The notes under the pieces were generated by a model. The model worked only from the letters and a program-made list of their open reading frames with translations, was not told where the DNA came from and did not search any database. Shown one piece after another: positions 1 through 7,026 of a stretch of DNA of 26,062 nucleotides; the first letter of the stretch is position 1; each line of letters starts with the position of its first letter. A program made the translations under genes and the position numbers. Origin of the DNA: Bacteroidota bacterium. Lineage in GTDB: Bacteria; Bacteroidota; Bacteroidia; Flavobacteriales; Flavobacteriaceae. The DNA is taken from the NCBI GenBank assembly GCA_004356305.1, contig SMXJ01000071.1, positions 1 through 26,062 on the forward strand. Direction: 5' to 3'.

Positions 1-36
1 TAAAATAGTATCGGTGATCTGTTGTATCTCTGCCAA
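1..36 (-). CDS. 5' end of a gene running off the left edge, probably CtlX-like hydrolase (partial)
   Basis: An open frame on the minus strand enters from a possible TTG start at 36 and stays open to the window edge. It reads M-A-E-I-Q-Q-I-T-D-T-I-L. The stretch QQITDTIL resembles the N-terminus I remember for flavobacterial CtlX (citrulline-utilisation hydrolase, amidinotransferase fold), which begins with a short polar segment followed by TNTIL and then a hydrophobic MIRP-type strand. A promoter-like site lies 34 nt upstream, and the neighbouring gene is in the same enzyme superfamily. Only 12 codons are visible and no ATG is in frame, so both the identity and the start are tentative. Confidence 0.38.
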   Translation of the reverse strand, partial: MAEIQQITDTIL

Positions 37-69
37 TTTTATTCGGTGTTATCTATTATAAATGCGACA

Positions 70-103
70 CAAATTTAAGGGTTTTTTTGGGAGAAATGAC
101 CAA
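70..103 (-). promoter_or_regulatory. Promoter candidate for the left-edge gene
   Basis: On the minus strand TAAATTTG (77 to 70) matches the Bacteroidota -7 element TAnnTTTG exactly. A TTG (103 to 101) lies upstream with a 23-nt spacer, the upper limit of the usual 17-23. The predicted start of transcription would leave a leader of roughly 30 nt before the partial gene. Confidence 0.45.
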
Positions 104-127
104 CTGAAAATGTCTTCTTATTCACTT

Positions 128-147
128 ATAAAGCTTCGCAGCTTCAT
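128..147 (-). other. Perfect 8-bp hairpin with GCGA tetraloop
   Basis: On the minus strand ATGAAGCT and AGCTTTAT pair (one G-T wobble) around a GCGA loop, which has the GNRA form. It lies in the 233-nt spacer between the superfamily hydrolase (ends 270) and the left-edge gene. No T-tract follows, so it does not look like a standard intrinsic terminator. It could be a 3'-end stabilising hairpin. Confidence 0.4.
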
Positions 148-269
148 TCAAAACCATTAAGCGCTAGAATTCTTAACTCTGGTGGTTGAAGAAATCTCAA
201 ATCATAAGTCATCCGGGCAGGTAATCCATCAAAAGTTATTGAATTTAAAACAATATTTGTAGATTGAAG

Positions 270-1184
270 TTAGTCCCTTACCAAAGGCATTGTAGAGCAG
301 CGAAGCAATCCTCCTTGTTTGGCAATCTCGGCATAGGGCACTTCTTCTACTGTAAATCCTTGGGATCGAAGCCAATCGTTTAATCTTTTAAAGTTTTTTT
401 CTGAAATGATCACATCTTTGGAAATGGAAAAGATGTTACTATTCATATCATACATTTCCTCTTTGGTGACGTGGAAACAGTTTTCACTTCCGAAGAAATC
501 GAGCAACCATTCATATTCTTCTTCTTCCAAAAACCCTTCCTTATGAATAATGGCTTTCCCTTTCCCCAAGGGCTGAAAGCAACAATCAAGGTGCAAAGCG
601 CTGTTTCTGGGATCAGTGTTGGATTTTTTAAGATTAAAAGACTTGACTATTTTATTTGGAAACAACTTTTGTATTGCCACTACCGCTTCCATGTTTGTAC
701 GGGCTGTAATATAATCTGAATAGTCCTTTCCCCTGTATGTTCCAATAAAAATATAATCGCCCCACGGCATAACATCACCTCCTTCAATATGACACTCATC
801 GGGCAAAATGAACCTATTCGATTTGTCTATAGCTTGCCAGACATTCGCAGTTGCGTCGATTTCACGTTCGCGATCCGGTAAAATGTTGGCAATAATTATT
901 TTATCCTCAATAACGAACGAAATATCTCGTGCAAATATCTGATTGTAATTTTCGAGTGTTTCCGGCCTGTAAACCGTAACATCATACTTTCGTAATACTT
1001 CGGCCACCGCTTCTAATTCATTGATCATATCCTCTTCAGTTGGATAAGTTCCAGCAATGATATGCTCTAAGGATTTGGGATCGTAAGCATCTTCTGCTTT
1101 GGGAACAGGCCCATTGCTTTTTGCAGTTCCTAATACGACGGCGCGCAGACGAGAAGTTTCATCTTTAATGTTAAGTTGGATCAT
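270..1184 (-). CDS. Guanidino-group-modifying enzyme (DDAH / arginine deiminase / amidinotransferase superfamily)
   Basis: A 304-residue cytosolic enzyme, without signal peptide or membrane segments. Superfamily signatures are in order: FARD at about residues 85-87 for the Asp, EGGDV at 134-138 for substrate carboxylates, the catalytic His in LHLDC at about 198, and the nucleophilic Cys in LLRCSTMPL at about 296. These enzymes attack the guanidinium carbon of arginine-like substrates through a Cys thiouronium intermediate and release ammonia, an amine, or transfer the amidino group. Substrate (arginine, dimethylarginine or an amidino donor) cannot be told from sequence. ATG at 1184 is preferred to the in-frame TTG at 1190, which lies inside a TATATTTG promoter-like site. 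It is downstream of gltA, with a CtlX-like gene next on the same strand. Confidence 0.85.
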   Translation of the reverse strand: MIQLNIKDETSRLRAVVLGTAKSNGPVPKAEDAYDPKSLEHIIAGTYPTEEDMINELEAVAEVLRKYDVTVYRPETLENYNQIFARDISFVIEDKIIIANILPDREREIDATANVWQAIDKSNRFILPDECHIEGGDVMPWGDYIFIGTYRGKDYSDYITARTNMEAVVAIQKLFPNKIVKSFNLKKSNTDPRNSALHLDCCFQPLGKGKAIIHKEGFLEEEEYEWLLDFFGSENCFHVTKEEMYDMNSNIFSISKDVIISEKNFKRLNDWLRSQGFTVEEVPYAEIAKQGGLLRCSTMPLVRD

Positions 1185-1187
1185 ATG

Positions 1188-1195
1188 CAAATATA
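1188..1195 (-). promoter_or_regulatory. -7-like element directly against the start codon
   Basis: TATATTTG on the minus strand matches TAnnTTTG exactly and ends three bases before the ATG at 1184. If used, transcription would start at or next to the ATG, giving a leaderless or nearly leaderless mRNA. No TTG is found 17-23 nt upstream, so the match may be chance in AT-rich DNA. Confidence 0.3.
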
Positions 1196-1202
1196 AAAAA
1201 AG

Positions 1203-1284
1203 CAGCGCCTACTCCTTCACTTTCAGCCTTCGAAGCTGAAATTACTCGCGCCTCCGCTAAAGCTTCAGTGGCACGCGGACGGCA
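1203..1284. repeat. GC-rich hairpin island between gltA and the hydrolase gene
   Basis: About 57% G+C by hand count over roughly 82 bases (1201-1282), clearly above the surrounding DNA. It contains a strong hairpin at 1221-1241 (TTTCAGC/GCTGAAA, extended by a bulged TTC/GAA) and a further AAGCTT-centred segment near 1260. On the minus strand a run of seven T (1201 to 1195) follows, so it could act as a weak transcription terminator for gltA. The composition jump suggests a small dispersed repeat rather than gene remnants; no coding frame with a recognisable product is seen. Confidence 0.35.
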
Positions 1285-1341
1285 AATTAGACGAAACTAT
1301 GAAGTATGAAGATGAGGATGCTTTTTTTTCGGAATAAAATA

Positions 1342-2628
1342 CTATCTAAAATCAATATCTTTAAAAGGTCGCAGGTTTTCACCTATGTAAATTTGACGAG
1401 GGCGGCCAATAGGTTCTTTGCGAAGTCTCATTTCCCGCCATTGAGCGATCCAACCAGGCAGTCGTCCTAAAGCGAACATTGCCGTAAACATTTCCACAGG
1501 AATTCCCATAGCGCGATAAATAATACCCGAATAGAAATCTACATTTGGATATAATTTTCTATCCACAAAGTATTGATCTTCCAGGGCCTCTTTTTCCAGT
1601 CTTTTGGCAATATCCAGTATAGGATCATCAACCCCAAGGTTTTTTAATACTTGATCTGCCGAAACTTTAATAATTTTGGCCCGAGGATCGAAGTTCTTAT
1701 AAACACGATGCCCAAATCCCATCAAACGGAAAGGATCATTCTTGTCTTTGGCCTTCGCCATATATTTTTTGGTGTCACCACCATCTTCCCTGATGGCTTC
1801 CAACATTTCGATCACGGCTTGATTAGCACCCCCATGTAAGGGTCCCCATAATGCACTTATTCCCGCTGATAGGGAAGCAAACAACCCTGCATGAGATGAT
1901 CCCACTATGCGTACAGTTGAGGTTGAACAGTTTTGTTCGTGGTCTGCGTGTAGGATCAACAACTTATCCAAGGCATCTACCAATACTTCATTGGAATTAT
2001 ATTCACCACTTGGTTTTTTAAACATCATCTTTAGTATGTTGTCTACATAACCCAAAGAATCATCACCATAATCCAATGGTAATCCAGCTCTTTTTCTGTA
2101 CGTCCAGGCTGTCAGCACAGGGAATTTACCAAGTACCCGTACTATGGCATTGTACATTTCTTCCTCGCTATCTACATTTACCGATGAAGGATTAAAAGCG
2201 ATCAATGCACTGGTCAACGAAGACAAAACTCCCATAGGATGCGCCGATTTTGGAAATCCATCCAATATTTTCTTTACATCTTCATCTACAAGTGACTGTT
2301 CTTTTATATCATTATGAAACTTTGAAAGATCTTCTTTTGGAGGTAACTCTCCAAAAATCAATAGATATGCCACTTCTAAAAAATCTGCTTTCTCTGCTAA
2401 CTCTTCAATAGCATAGCCTCTGTAACGAAGAATTCCTTCTTCGCCGTTCAAAAAAGTGATTGCGCTTTCACAAGATCCGGTATTCCTATAACCGGGGTCA
2501 ATAGTGGTTACTCCTCCGGTGACACTTCGAAGTGTTTTGATGTTGATGGCAACTTCATTTTCAGTACCTTCAATTATAGGGAATTCATATTTTTTACCGT
2601 TTATCTCGATCGTCGCGTTTTCAGACAT
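1342..2628 (-). CDS. gltA: Citrate synthase
   Basis: A 428-residue hexameric-type bacterial citrate synthase, the length of E. coli GltA (427). It condenses acetyl-CoA and oxaloacetate to citrate at the entry of the TCA cycle. The catalytic triad is present: His265 in WGPLHGGAN, His307 in GFGHRVYKNFDPRAK, and Asp364 in NVDFYSG. The segment LHADHEQNCSTSTVR (about 226-240) is the usual oxaloacetate-binding helix region. The ATG at 2628 is well placed, with an A/T-rich leader and no Shine-Dalgarno site, as expected in this phylum. It lies 204 nt downstream of eno, enough for its own promoter (candidate at 2719-2750). Confidence 0.98.
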   Translation of the reverse strand: MSENATIEINGKKYEFPIIEGTENEVAINIKTLRSVTGGVTTIDPGYRNTGSCESAITFLNGEEGILRYRGYAIEELAEKADFLEVAYLLIFGELPPKEDLSKFHNDIKEQSLVDEDVKKILDGFPKSAHPMGVLSSLTSALIAFNPSSVNVDSEEEMYNAIVRVLGKFPVLTAWTYRKRAGLPLDYGDDSLGYVDNILKMMFKKPSGEYNSNEVLVDALDKLLILHADHEQNCSTSTVRIVGSSHAGLFASLSAGISALWGPLHGGANQAVIEMLEAIREDGGDTKKYMAKAKDKNDPFRLMGFGHRVYKNFDPRAKIIKVSADQVLKNLGVDDPILDIAKRLEKEALEDQYFVDRKLYPNVDFYSGIIYRAMGIPVEMFTAMFALGRLPGWIAQWREMRLRKEPIGRPRQIYIGENLRPFKDIDFR

Positions 2629-2718
2629 ATATAATTTTTATTTTTGTTGAATTTTAAGGATTACTAAATTACGAAAAATTGAATGAAATTTTTAGTGTTT
2701 CCTAACCCTTCTTGGATT

Positions 2719-2750
2719 AAAATATATATAATTTACCCCATTTGAAACAA
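2719..2750 (-). promoter_or_regulatory. Promoter candidate for gltA
   Basis: TTG (2750 to 2748), a 21-nt spacer, then TATATTTT (2726 to 2719) on the minus strand. This differs from TAnnTTTG only in the last base. It predicts a leader of about 85 nt. The -33 TTG lies within a weak hairpin (CCATGAAA / TTTCAAATGG). Confidence 0.33.
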
Positions 2751-2759
2751 TTTCATGGT

Positions 2760-2778
2760 TTCCGAAATTTCTTCGGAA
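2760..2778. other. Perfect 7-bp palindromic hairpin between eno and gltA
   Basis: TTCCGAA and TTCGGAA pair around a 5-nt loop. It is just upstream of the gltA promoter candidate. There is no T-tract on its downstream side in either direction, so an operator, mRNA 3' hairpin or bidirectional structure are all possible. Confidence 0.35.
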
Positions 2779-2779
2779 T

Positions 2780-2811
2780 AAAAAACCGTCTCAAAAAATT
2801 AAGTAGTTGAG
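2780..2811 (-). terminator. Weak intrinsic-terminator-like site after eno
   Basis: On the minus strand CTCAA and TTGAG (2811 to 2790) can pair around a 12-nt T-rich loop; ACGG and then six T (2785 to 2780) follow. It starts 21 nt beyond the eno stop. The stem is short, so termination would be partial at best. Confidence 0.3.
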
Positions 2812-2832
2812 TAGATTTGAACAAAATTCTTA

Positions 2833-4119
2833 TTAGATCTTGAAAGCGCTTCTCCCGGGATAGAATGCTATCTCGCCCAATTCTTCTTCAATACGAAGTA
2901 ATTGATTGTATTTCGCCATACGATCACTGCGGGAAGCAGAACCGGTTTTAATTTGCCCTGTGTTCAGCGCTACGGCCAGATCGGCGATAGTGTTGTCCTC
3001 CGTTTCGCCACTACGATGTGACATTATGGTAGTATAGCCAGCATTGTGCGCCATATTCACTGCGGCAATGGTTTCACTCAGGGTGCCTATTTGGTTAACT
3101 TTAATGAGTATGGAATTGGCGATTCCTTCTTTTATTCCACGAGATAGTCTTTCGACATTGGTCACGAACAGATCATCACCAACTAATTGTACTTTGCCGC
3201 CTATTTTATCGGTTAGATATTTCCATCCTTCCCAGTCATTCTCATCCATACCATCTTCAATGGAGATGATGGGATAGCTGGAAGAAAGTTCGGCCAAATA
3301 ATCTGCCTGCTCTTGTGATGTTCTTATTTTTCCGGCATCACCTTCAAAAATTGTATAATCGTATTTTCCATTTGCGTAAAATTCCGCGGCAGCACAATCC
3401 AAAGCGATCATCACTTCGTCACCCAATTTATAACCAGCCTTTTCGGTTGCCTTTGCTATGGTTTCCAGAGCATCTTCAGTTCCATCCAAAGATGGAGCGA
3501 ATCCACCTTCGTCACCCACTGTAATACTCAATCCACGATCGTGTAGTACTTTTTTAAGATTGTGAAAAATTTCAGTTCCTATTTGCATGGCATGTGCAAA
3601 GCTTTTAGCCTTTACAGGCAAGACCATAAATTCCTGAAACGCAATGGGTGCATCGCTGTGTGAACCCCCGTTAATAATATTCAACATGGGCACGGGAAGT
3701 GTTTTTGCGCTAACTCCCCCCACATATCGATATAAGGGTAAACCCATTTCATTTGCAGCGGCTTTGGCAGCCGCTAATGAAACCCCTAAGATCGCATTGG
3801 CTCCTAGTTGCGACTTGTTTGGAGTACCGTCCAGGTCGATCATGATCTGATCGATGGCTTCCTGTTCAAACACTGAAACTCCCAAAAGTGTATCGGCAAT
3901 TTTTCCGTTCACATTTTCAACGGCTTTTAAAACACCCTTGCCCATATAGTCATCACCGCCATCACGTAACTCAACCGCTTCATGTTCCCCGGTAGAAGCG
4001 CCGGAAGGCACAGCGGCACGACCCAGAATTCCATTTTCAGTAATTACGTCCACTTCCACGGTGGGATTTCCCCTGGAATCAAAAATTTGTCTGGCCCGTA
4101 TGTCAATTATTACACTCAT
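2833..4119 (-). CDS. eno: Enolase (phosphopyruvate hydratase)
   Basis: A 428-residue enolase that interconverts 2-phosphoglycerate and phosphoenolpyruvate in glycolysis and gluconeogenesis. Visible key residues: the mobile loop PSGASTGEHEA (39-49), Glu204 in VGDEGGFAPS, Mg2+ ligands Asp241 (ALDCAA), Glu288 (SIEDG) and Asp315 (VGDDLF), the general base Lys340 in ILIKVNQIGT, His368-Arg369-Ser370 in MSHRSGET, and Lys391. The start ATG overlaps the carA stop as ATGA, so eno is translationally coupled to carA and probably shares its promoter. In many bacteria eno adjoins pyrG; here a pyrimidine/arginine gene (carA) takes that place. Confidence 0.99.
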   Translation of the reverse strand: MSVIIDIRARQIFDSRGNPTVEVDVITENGILGRAAVPSGASTGEHEAVELRDGGDDYMGKGVLKAVENVNGKIADTLLGVSVFEQEAIDQIMIDLDGTPNKSQLGANAILGVSLAAAKAAANEMGLPLYRYVGGVSAKTLPVPMLNIINGGSHSDAPIAFQEFMVLPVKAKSFAHAMQIGTEIFHNLKKVLHDRGLSITVGDEGGFAPSLDGTEDALETIAKATEKAGYKLGDEVMIALDCAAAEFYANGKYDYTIFEGDAGKIRTSQEQADYLAELSSSYPIISIEDGMDENDWEGWKYLTDKIGGKVQLVGDDLFVTNVERLSRGIKEGIANSILIKVNQIGTLSETIAAVNMAHNAGYTTIMSHRSGETEDNTIADLAVALNTGQIKTGSASRSDRMAKYNQLLRIEEELGEIAFYPGRSAFKI

Positions 4120-5237
4120 GCGGTTTGAAGTTTGTGATTTCTGATATTTTCAATAAAAGTATCAAAAAGATAGGAGGCGTCATGTGGTCCGGGACTTGCT
4201 TCCGGATGATATTGCACGGAGAATACCGGCTTATTTTTCATTCGAATACCGGCAACGGTTTGATCGTTCAGATGCACATGAGTGATCTCAACGTTGGGAT
4301 GTGCTTCGGTATCTTCTCTGTTAATGGCAAAACCATGATTTTGAGAAGTAATTTCCCCTTTCCCGGTCATCAGGTTCTTAACAGGGTGGTTGATCCCCCT
4401 ATGCCCGTTGTGCATTTTGTATGTTGAAATACCGTTTGCCAAAGCCAGGACCTGGTGTCCTAAGCAAATTCCAAATAAAGGAACATTGTGCTTTAAGATC
4501 TGTTTGGTAGTTTCAATTGCTTCCGTCAAGGGTTTAGGATCACCCGGACCGTTACTGAGAAAATAGCCGTCTGGCTGGAATGCTTTCATTTCAGTGAACG
4601 AGGCGTTGTAGGGGAATACTTTTATATAGCAATCTCTTTCCGCCAGGTTACGAAGGATGTTTTTCTTGATCCCAATATCCAAGACTGATATCTTATAAGT
4701 TGCATTCTCATTGCCGAAGAAATAAGGTTCCTCAGTTGAAACCTTAGAGGCAAGTTCCAATCCGTTCATATCCGGAACAGCTTCCAGTTGTTTTTTAAGA
4801 CCTTTTATATTCTCTGTTTCCGTAGAAATTACGGCATTCATCGCTCCATTGTCACGTATGTAATTCACAAGTGCACGTGTGTCCACGTCGCTTATGGCCA
4901 ACAGATCGTTTTTGTCTAAGAAATCTTCCAGGGAAGCATCTGCGCCCGGACGCGAATGATGGTAATTGAAGTTGCGACATACTAATCCGGCGATCTTCAC
5001 ACCATCCGATTCAACTTCATCAGCATTAGTCCCGTAATTTCCAATGTGTGCGTTGGTGGCCACCATTAATTGACCAAAGTAGGAAGGATCTGTAAAGATC
5101 TCCTGATAGCCTGTCATTCCGGTATTGAAGCAAACTTCCCCAAAGGCAGAACCTTCTTTATCTCCTACTGTCTTACCGTGGAAAATAGTTCCATCCGCTA
5201 ATAAAATAAGGGCTTTTTTCCGTGTTTTGTATTTCAT
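4116..5237 (-). CDS. carA: Carbamoyl-phosphate synthase, small (glutaminase) chain
   Basis: A 373-residue CarA from ATG 5237. It hydrolyses glutamine and channels ammonia to CarB to make carbamoyl phosphate for pyrimidines and arginine. The N-terminal half is the CarA-specific domain (FGEVCFNTGMTGYQE near 34-46). The C-terminal half is a class I glutamine amidotransferase: SNGPGDPK near 228-235, nucleophile Cys258 in GICLGHQ, His344 and Glu346 in QYHPEASPGPHD. An in-frame TTG at 5243 is six bases upstream, but MKYKTRKKALILLADGT is the normal family N-terminus. carB is not in the window. The gene follows a 171-nt spacer with its own promoter and ends in an ATGA overlap with eno. Confidence 0.97.
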   Translation of the reverse strand: MKYKTRKKALILLADGTIFHGKTVGDKEGSAFGEVCFNTGMTGYQEIFTDPSYFGQLMVATNAHIGNYGTNADEVESDGVKIAGLVCRNFNYHHSRPGADASLEDFLDKNDLLAISDVDTRALVNYIRDNGAMNAVISTETENIKGLKKQLEAVPDMNGLELASKVSTEEPYFFGNENATYKISVLDIGIKKNILRNLAERDCYIKVFPYNASFTEMKAFQPDGYFLSNGPGDPKPLTEAIETTKQILKHNVPLFGICLGHQVLALANGISTYKMHNGHRGINHPVKNLMTGKGEITSQNHGFAINREDTEAHPNVEITHVHLNDQTVAGIRMKNKPVFSVQYHPEASPGPHDASYLFDTFIENIRNHKLQTA

Positions 5238-5338
5238 AGTCAAACAGATCTCGATAAGCTTCGCTTACTATTTTCCAATCAGGATATTTTTTCTCAATTA
5301 TGCCCGATTCACCTAAAAGCAGGTCTCTTCGAGTCTTG

Positions 5339-5371
5339 CAAAAATAGTATAAAAAAAGGGACAATCTTCAA
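5339..5371 (-). promoter_or_regulatory. carA-eno promoter, embedded in the rplQ terminator
   Basis: On the minus strand TTG (5371 to 5369), a 22-nt spacer, then TATTTTTG (5346 to 5339), an exact TAnnTTTG match. The predicted leader is about 95 nt. The -33 TTG lies in the loop of the terminator hairpin at 5356-5384, and the -7 element starts just after its T-tract. The leader also holds a small AAGC-GAA-GCTT hairpin near 5262. Confidence 0.6.
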
Positions 5372-5384
5372 AAGCTCGTCCCTT
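5351..5384 (-). terminator. Rho-independent terminator of the ribosomal gene cluster
   Basis: On the minus strand AAGGGAC and GTCCCTT pair (5384 to 5378 with 5362 to 5356) around a loop that can itself form CTT-TTG-AAG. A run of T continues from the stem base (5357 to 5351). It lies 25 nt after the rplQ stop and is the clearest intrinsic terminator in the window. Confidence 0.85.
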
Positions 5385-5408
5385 AGTTGTTTACATATGA
5401 ATGTTCAT

Positions 5409-5885
5409 TTATTCTTCTTCCTTATTTGCCTTCGTATCGCTAGCAGGAGCAACATCTGCTGCACCGCCTCCACGACGACTTCTACGTGTAGATTTTTTCT
5501 TCTTCGGTTTGCCTGCATTGTACAACTCGTTGTAGTCAACCAATTCGATCATTGCCATTTCTGCGTTATCTCCCAATCGATTACCCAATTTGATGATACG
5601 AGTATATCCTCCGGGACGATCTCCCACTTTTACAGCAACTTCTCTAAACAATTCAGTTACCGCGTCTTTTTGACGAAGTCTACTAAATACAATACGACGA
5701 TTGTGGGTAGTGTCTTCTTTTGACTTTGTAACCAAAGGCTCCACAAACCGCTTAAGTGCTTTTGCTTTCGCAACTGTTGTGTTTATCCGCTTATGTTCAA
5801 TCAGGGAACAAGCCATATTCGCCAGCATCGACCTTCTATGGGCTGTTTTTCTTCCCAAATGATTTATCTTTTTTCCGTGTCTCAT
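5409..5885 (-). CDS. rplQ: 50S ribosomal protein L17
   Basis: A 158-residue bL17, last gene of the ribosomal cluster. The conserved N-terminal core MRHGKKINHLGRKTAHRRSM and the body to about residue 118 match the family, whose E. coli member has 127 residues. The extra C-terminal tail (about 125-158) starts with a basic KPKKKKSTRRSRR block and ends in an acidic, Ala-rich segment, a low-complexity extension common in Bacteroidota. The protein binds 23S rRNA near the exit tunnel. A 125-nt inverted-repeat spacer separates it from rpoA, and a strong terminator follows. Confidence 0.98.
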   Translation of the reverse strand: MRHGKKINHLGRKTAHRRSMLANMACSLIEHKRINTTVAKAKALKRFVEPLVTKSKEDTTHNRRIVFSRLRQKDAVTELFREVAVKVGDRPGGYTRIIKLGNRLGDNAEMAMIELVDYNELYNAGKPKKKKSTRRSRRGGGAADVAPASDTKANKEEE

Positions 5886-5889
5886 TTTT

Positions 5890-6006
5890 ACTTAGAGGTT
5901 AGATATGATATTATGAGATATGAGATTTTAAATTTCTCTCCGTTCTCGACGAAAGACATCCAAATTCATGGTTAGTCTCTCATCTTCTGTCTCAAATCTT
6001 ATTTCT
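5890..6006. repeat. Imperfect inverted repeat of degenerate GAGAT/ATCTC units in the rpoA-rplQ spacer
   Basis: On the plus strand the left arm (about 5894-5930) is a string of units such as AGATATGA and GAGATATGAGAT. The right arm (about 5970-6006) is the approximate reverse complement, with CTCATC, GTCTCA and AATCTTA units. The central 40 bases (near 5935-5970) contain TCTCCGTTCTCGACGAAAGAC. The design of two degenerate tandem arms around a unique core recalls small dispersed repeats of Flavobacteria, but only one copy is visible here. It would be transcribed inside the operon and fold as a long bulged stem. Confidence 0.45.
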
Positions 6007-6010
6007 ATAA

Positions 6011-7003
6011 TTATTCTTTATCCAATTTATATTTTGAAAGATCCATACCGAAATTCAATCCTTTCACATTCACCAACTCTTCCAATTCGGTCAATGACTT
6101 CTTACCGAAATTTCTGAACTTCATCAAATCGTTCTTATTGTAAGAAACCAAATCGCCTAAGGTATCAACTTCGGCTGCTTTTAAGCAATTCAACGCACGT
6201 ACTGAAAGATCCAGGTCGATCAACTTGGTTTTCAACAATTGTCTCATATGAAGTGATTCTTCATCATAAGTTTCAGTTTGCGCAATTTCGTCTGCTTCCA
6301 AAGTGATACGCTCATCACTGAACAACATAAAGTGATGAATAAGTGTTTTGGCTGCTTCTGTCAAAGCGTCTTTAGGGTTAATAGACCCATCGGTGACGAT
6401 TTCGAAAACCAATTTTTCATAATCGGTTTTTTGTTCAACACGGAAGTTCTCAACGCTATATTTTACGTTCTTGATCGGTGTATAGATAGAATCTGTAAAG
6501 ATGGTCCCTAAAGGCGCATTCGCCTTTTTATTTTCCTCTGCAGGAACATACCCTCTTCCTTTCTCAATCGTGATCTCGAAGTTCAGGTTAACCTTGGAAT
6601 CCATATTACAAATCACTAATTCCGGGTTCAATACTTGAAAGCCAGAAATGAATTTCTGGAAATCACCGGCCGTAAGCTCTTCTTGACCGGAAACCGAAAT
6701 GGTTACGGTTTCATTATCTATTTCATCTATTTGTCTCTTAAAGCGAACTTGCTTCAGATTTAAAATAATTTCCGTTACATCTTCCACTACACCTGCAATC
6801 GTCGAAAACTCATGATCTACTCCTTCGATTCGTACCGAAGTAATTGCAAATCCTTCTAACGAGGAAAGTAAAACTCGTCTTAATGCGTTGCCTACCGTTA
6901 ATCCATAACCGGGTTCCAGGGGTCGAAATTCGAATTTCCCTTCGTAATCGGTTGAATTAATCATGATAACTTTATCAGGCTTTTGAAAAATAAATACTGC
7001 CAT
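6011..7003 (-). CDS. rpoA: DNA-directed RNA polymerase, alpha subunit
   Basis: A 330-residue alpha subunit. The N-terminal domain, which dimerises and nucleates core assembly, has the NALRRVLLSSLEG signature at 39-51. The C-terminal domain (about 258-325) keeps the helix-hairpin-helix DNA-binding surface: Arg269 in LSVRALNCLK corresponds to E. coli Arg265, and FRNFGKKSLTELEE follows. The UP-element and activator contact surface is therefore intact. Start ATG at 7003, 23 nt after rpsD. Its place between rpsD and rplQ is the standard alpha-operon order. Confidence 0.99.
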   Translation of the reverse strand: MAVFIFQKPDKVIMINSTDYEGKFEFRPLEPGYGLTVGNALRRVLLSSLEGFAITSVRIEGVDHEFSTIAGVVEDVTEIILNLKQVRFKRQIDEIDNETVTISVSGQEELTAGDFQKFISGFQVLNPELVICNMDSKVNLNFEITIEKGRGYVPAEENKKANAPLGTIFTDSIYTPIKNVKYSVENFRVEQKTDYEKLVFEIVTDGSINPKDALTEAAKTLIHHFMLFSDERITLEADEIAQTETYDEESLHMRQLLKTKLIDLDLSVRALNCLKAAEVDTLGDLVSYNKNDLMKFRNFGKKSLTELEELVNVKGLNFGMDLSKYKLDKE

Positions 7004-7026
7004 AATTTGACTCGTGTGGTTTTAGA

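Noticed and set aside
471..719. Antisense open frames over the conserved genes (for example 471-719, 4125-4427, 15622-15897, 20044-20370)
   Set aside because: They are mirror frames of well-established genes, with no family resemblance, leader or promoter of their own.
1185..1190. TTG at 1190 as the start of the hydrolase gene
   Set aside because: It sits inside the -7-like element and only adds two residues; the ATG at 1184 is the natural start.
5238..5243. TTG at 5243 as the carA start
   Set aside because: The normal CarA N-terminus begins at the ATG six bases downstream.
5173..5364. 63-codon minus-strand frame across the carA leader with a protein-like stretch (IIEKKYPDWKIVSEAYRDLFDYEIQ)
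   Set aside because: Its first codons lie in the terminator and upstream of the predicted transcript start, no internal ATG is available, and it ends inside carA in another frame. Probably a chance frame, although the composition is suggestive.
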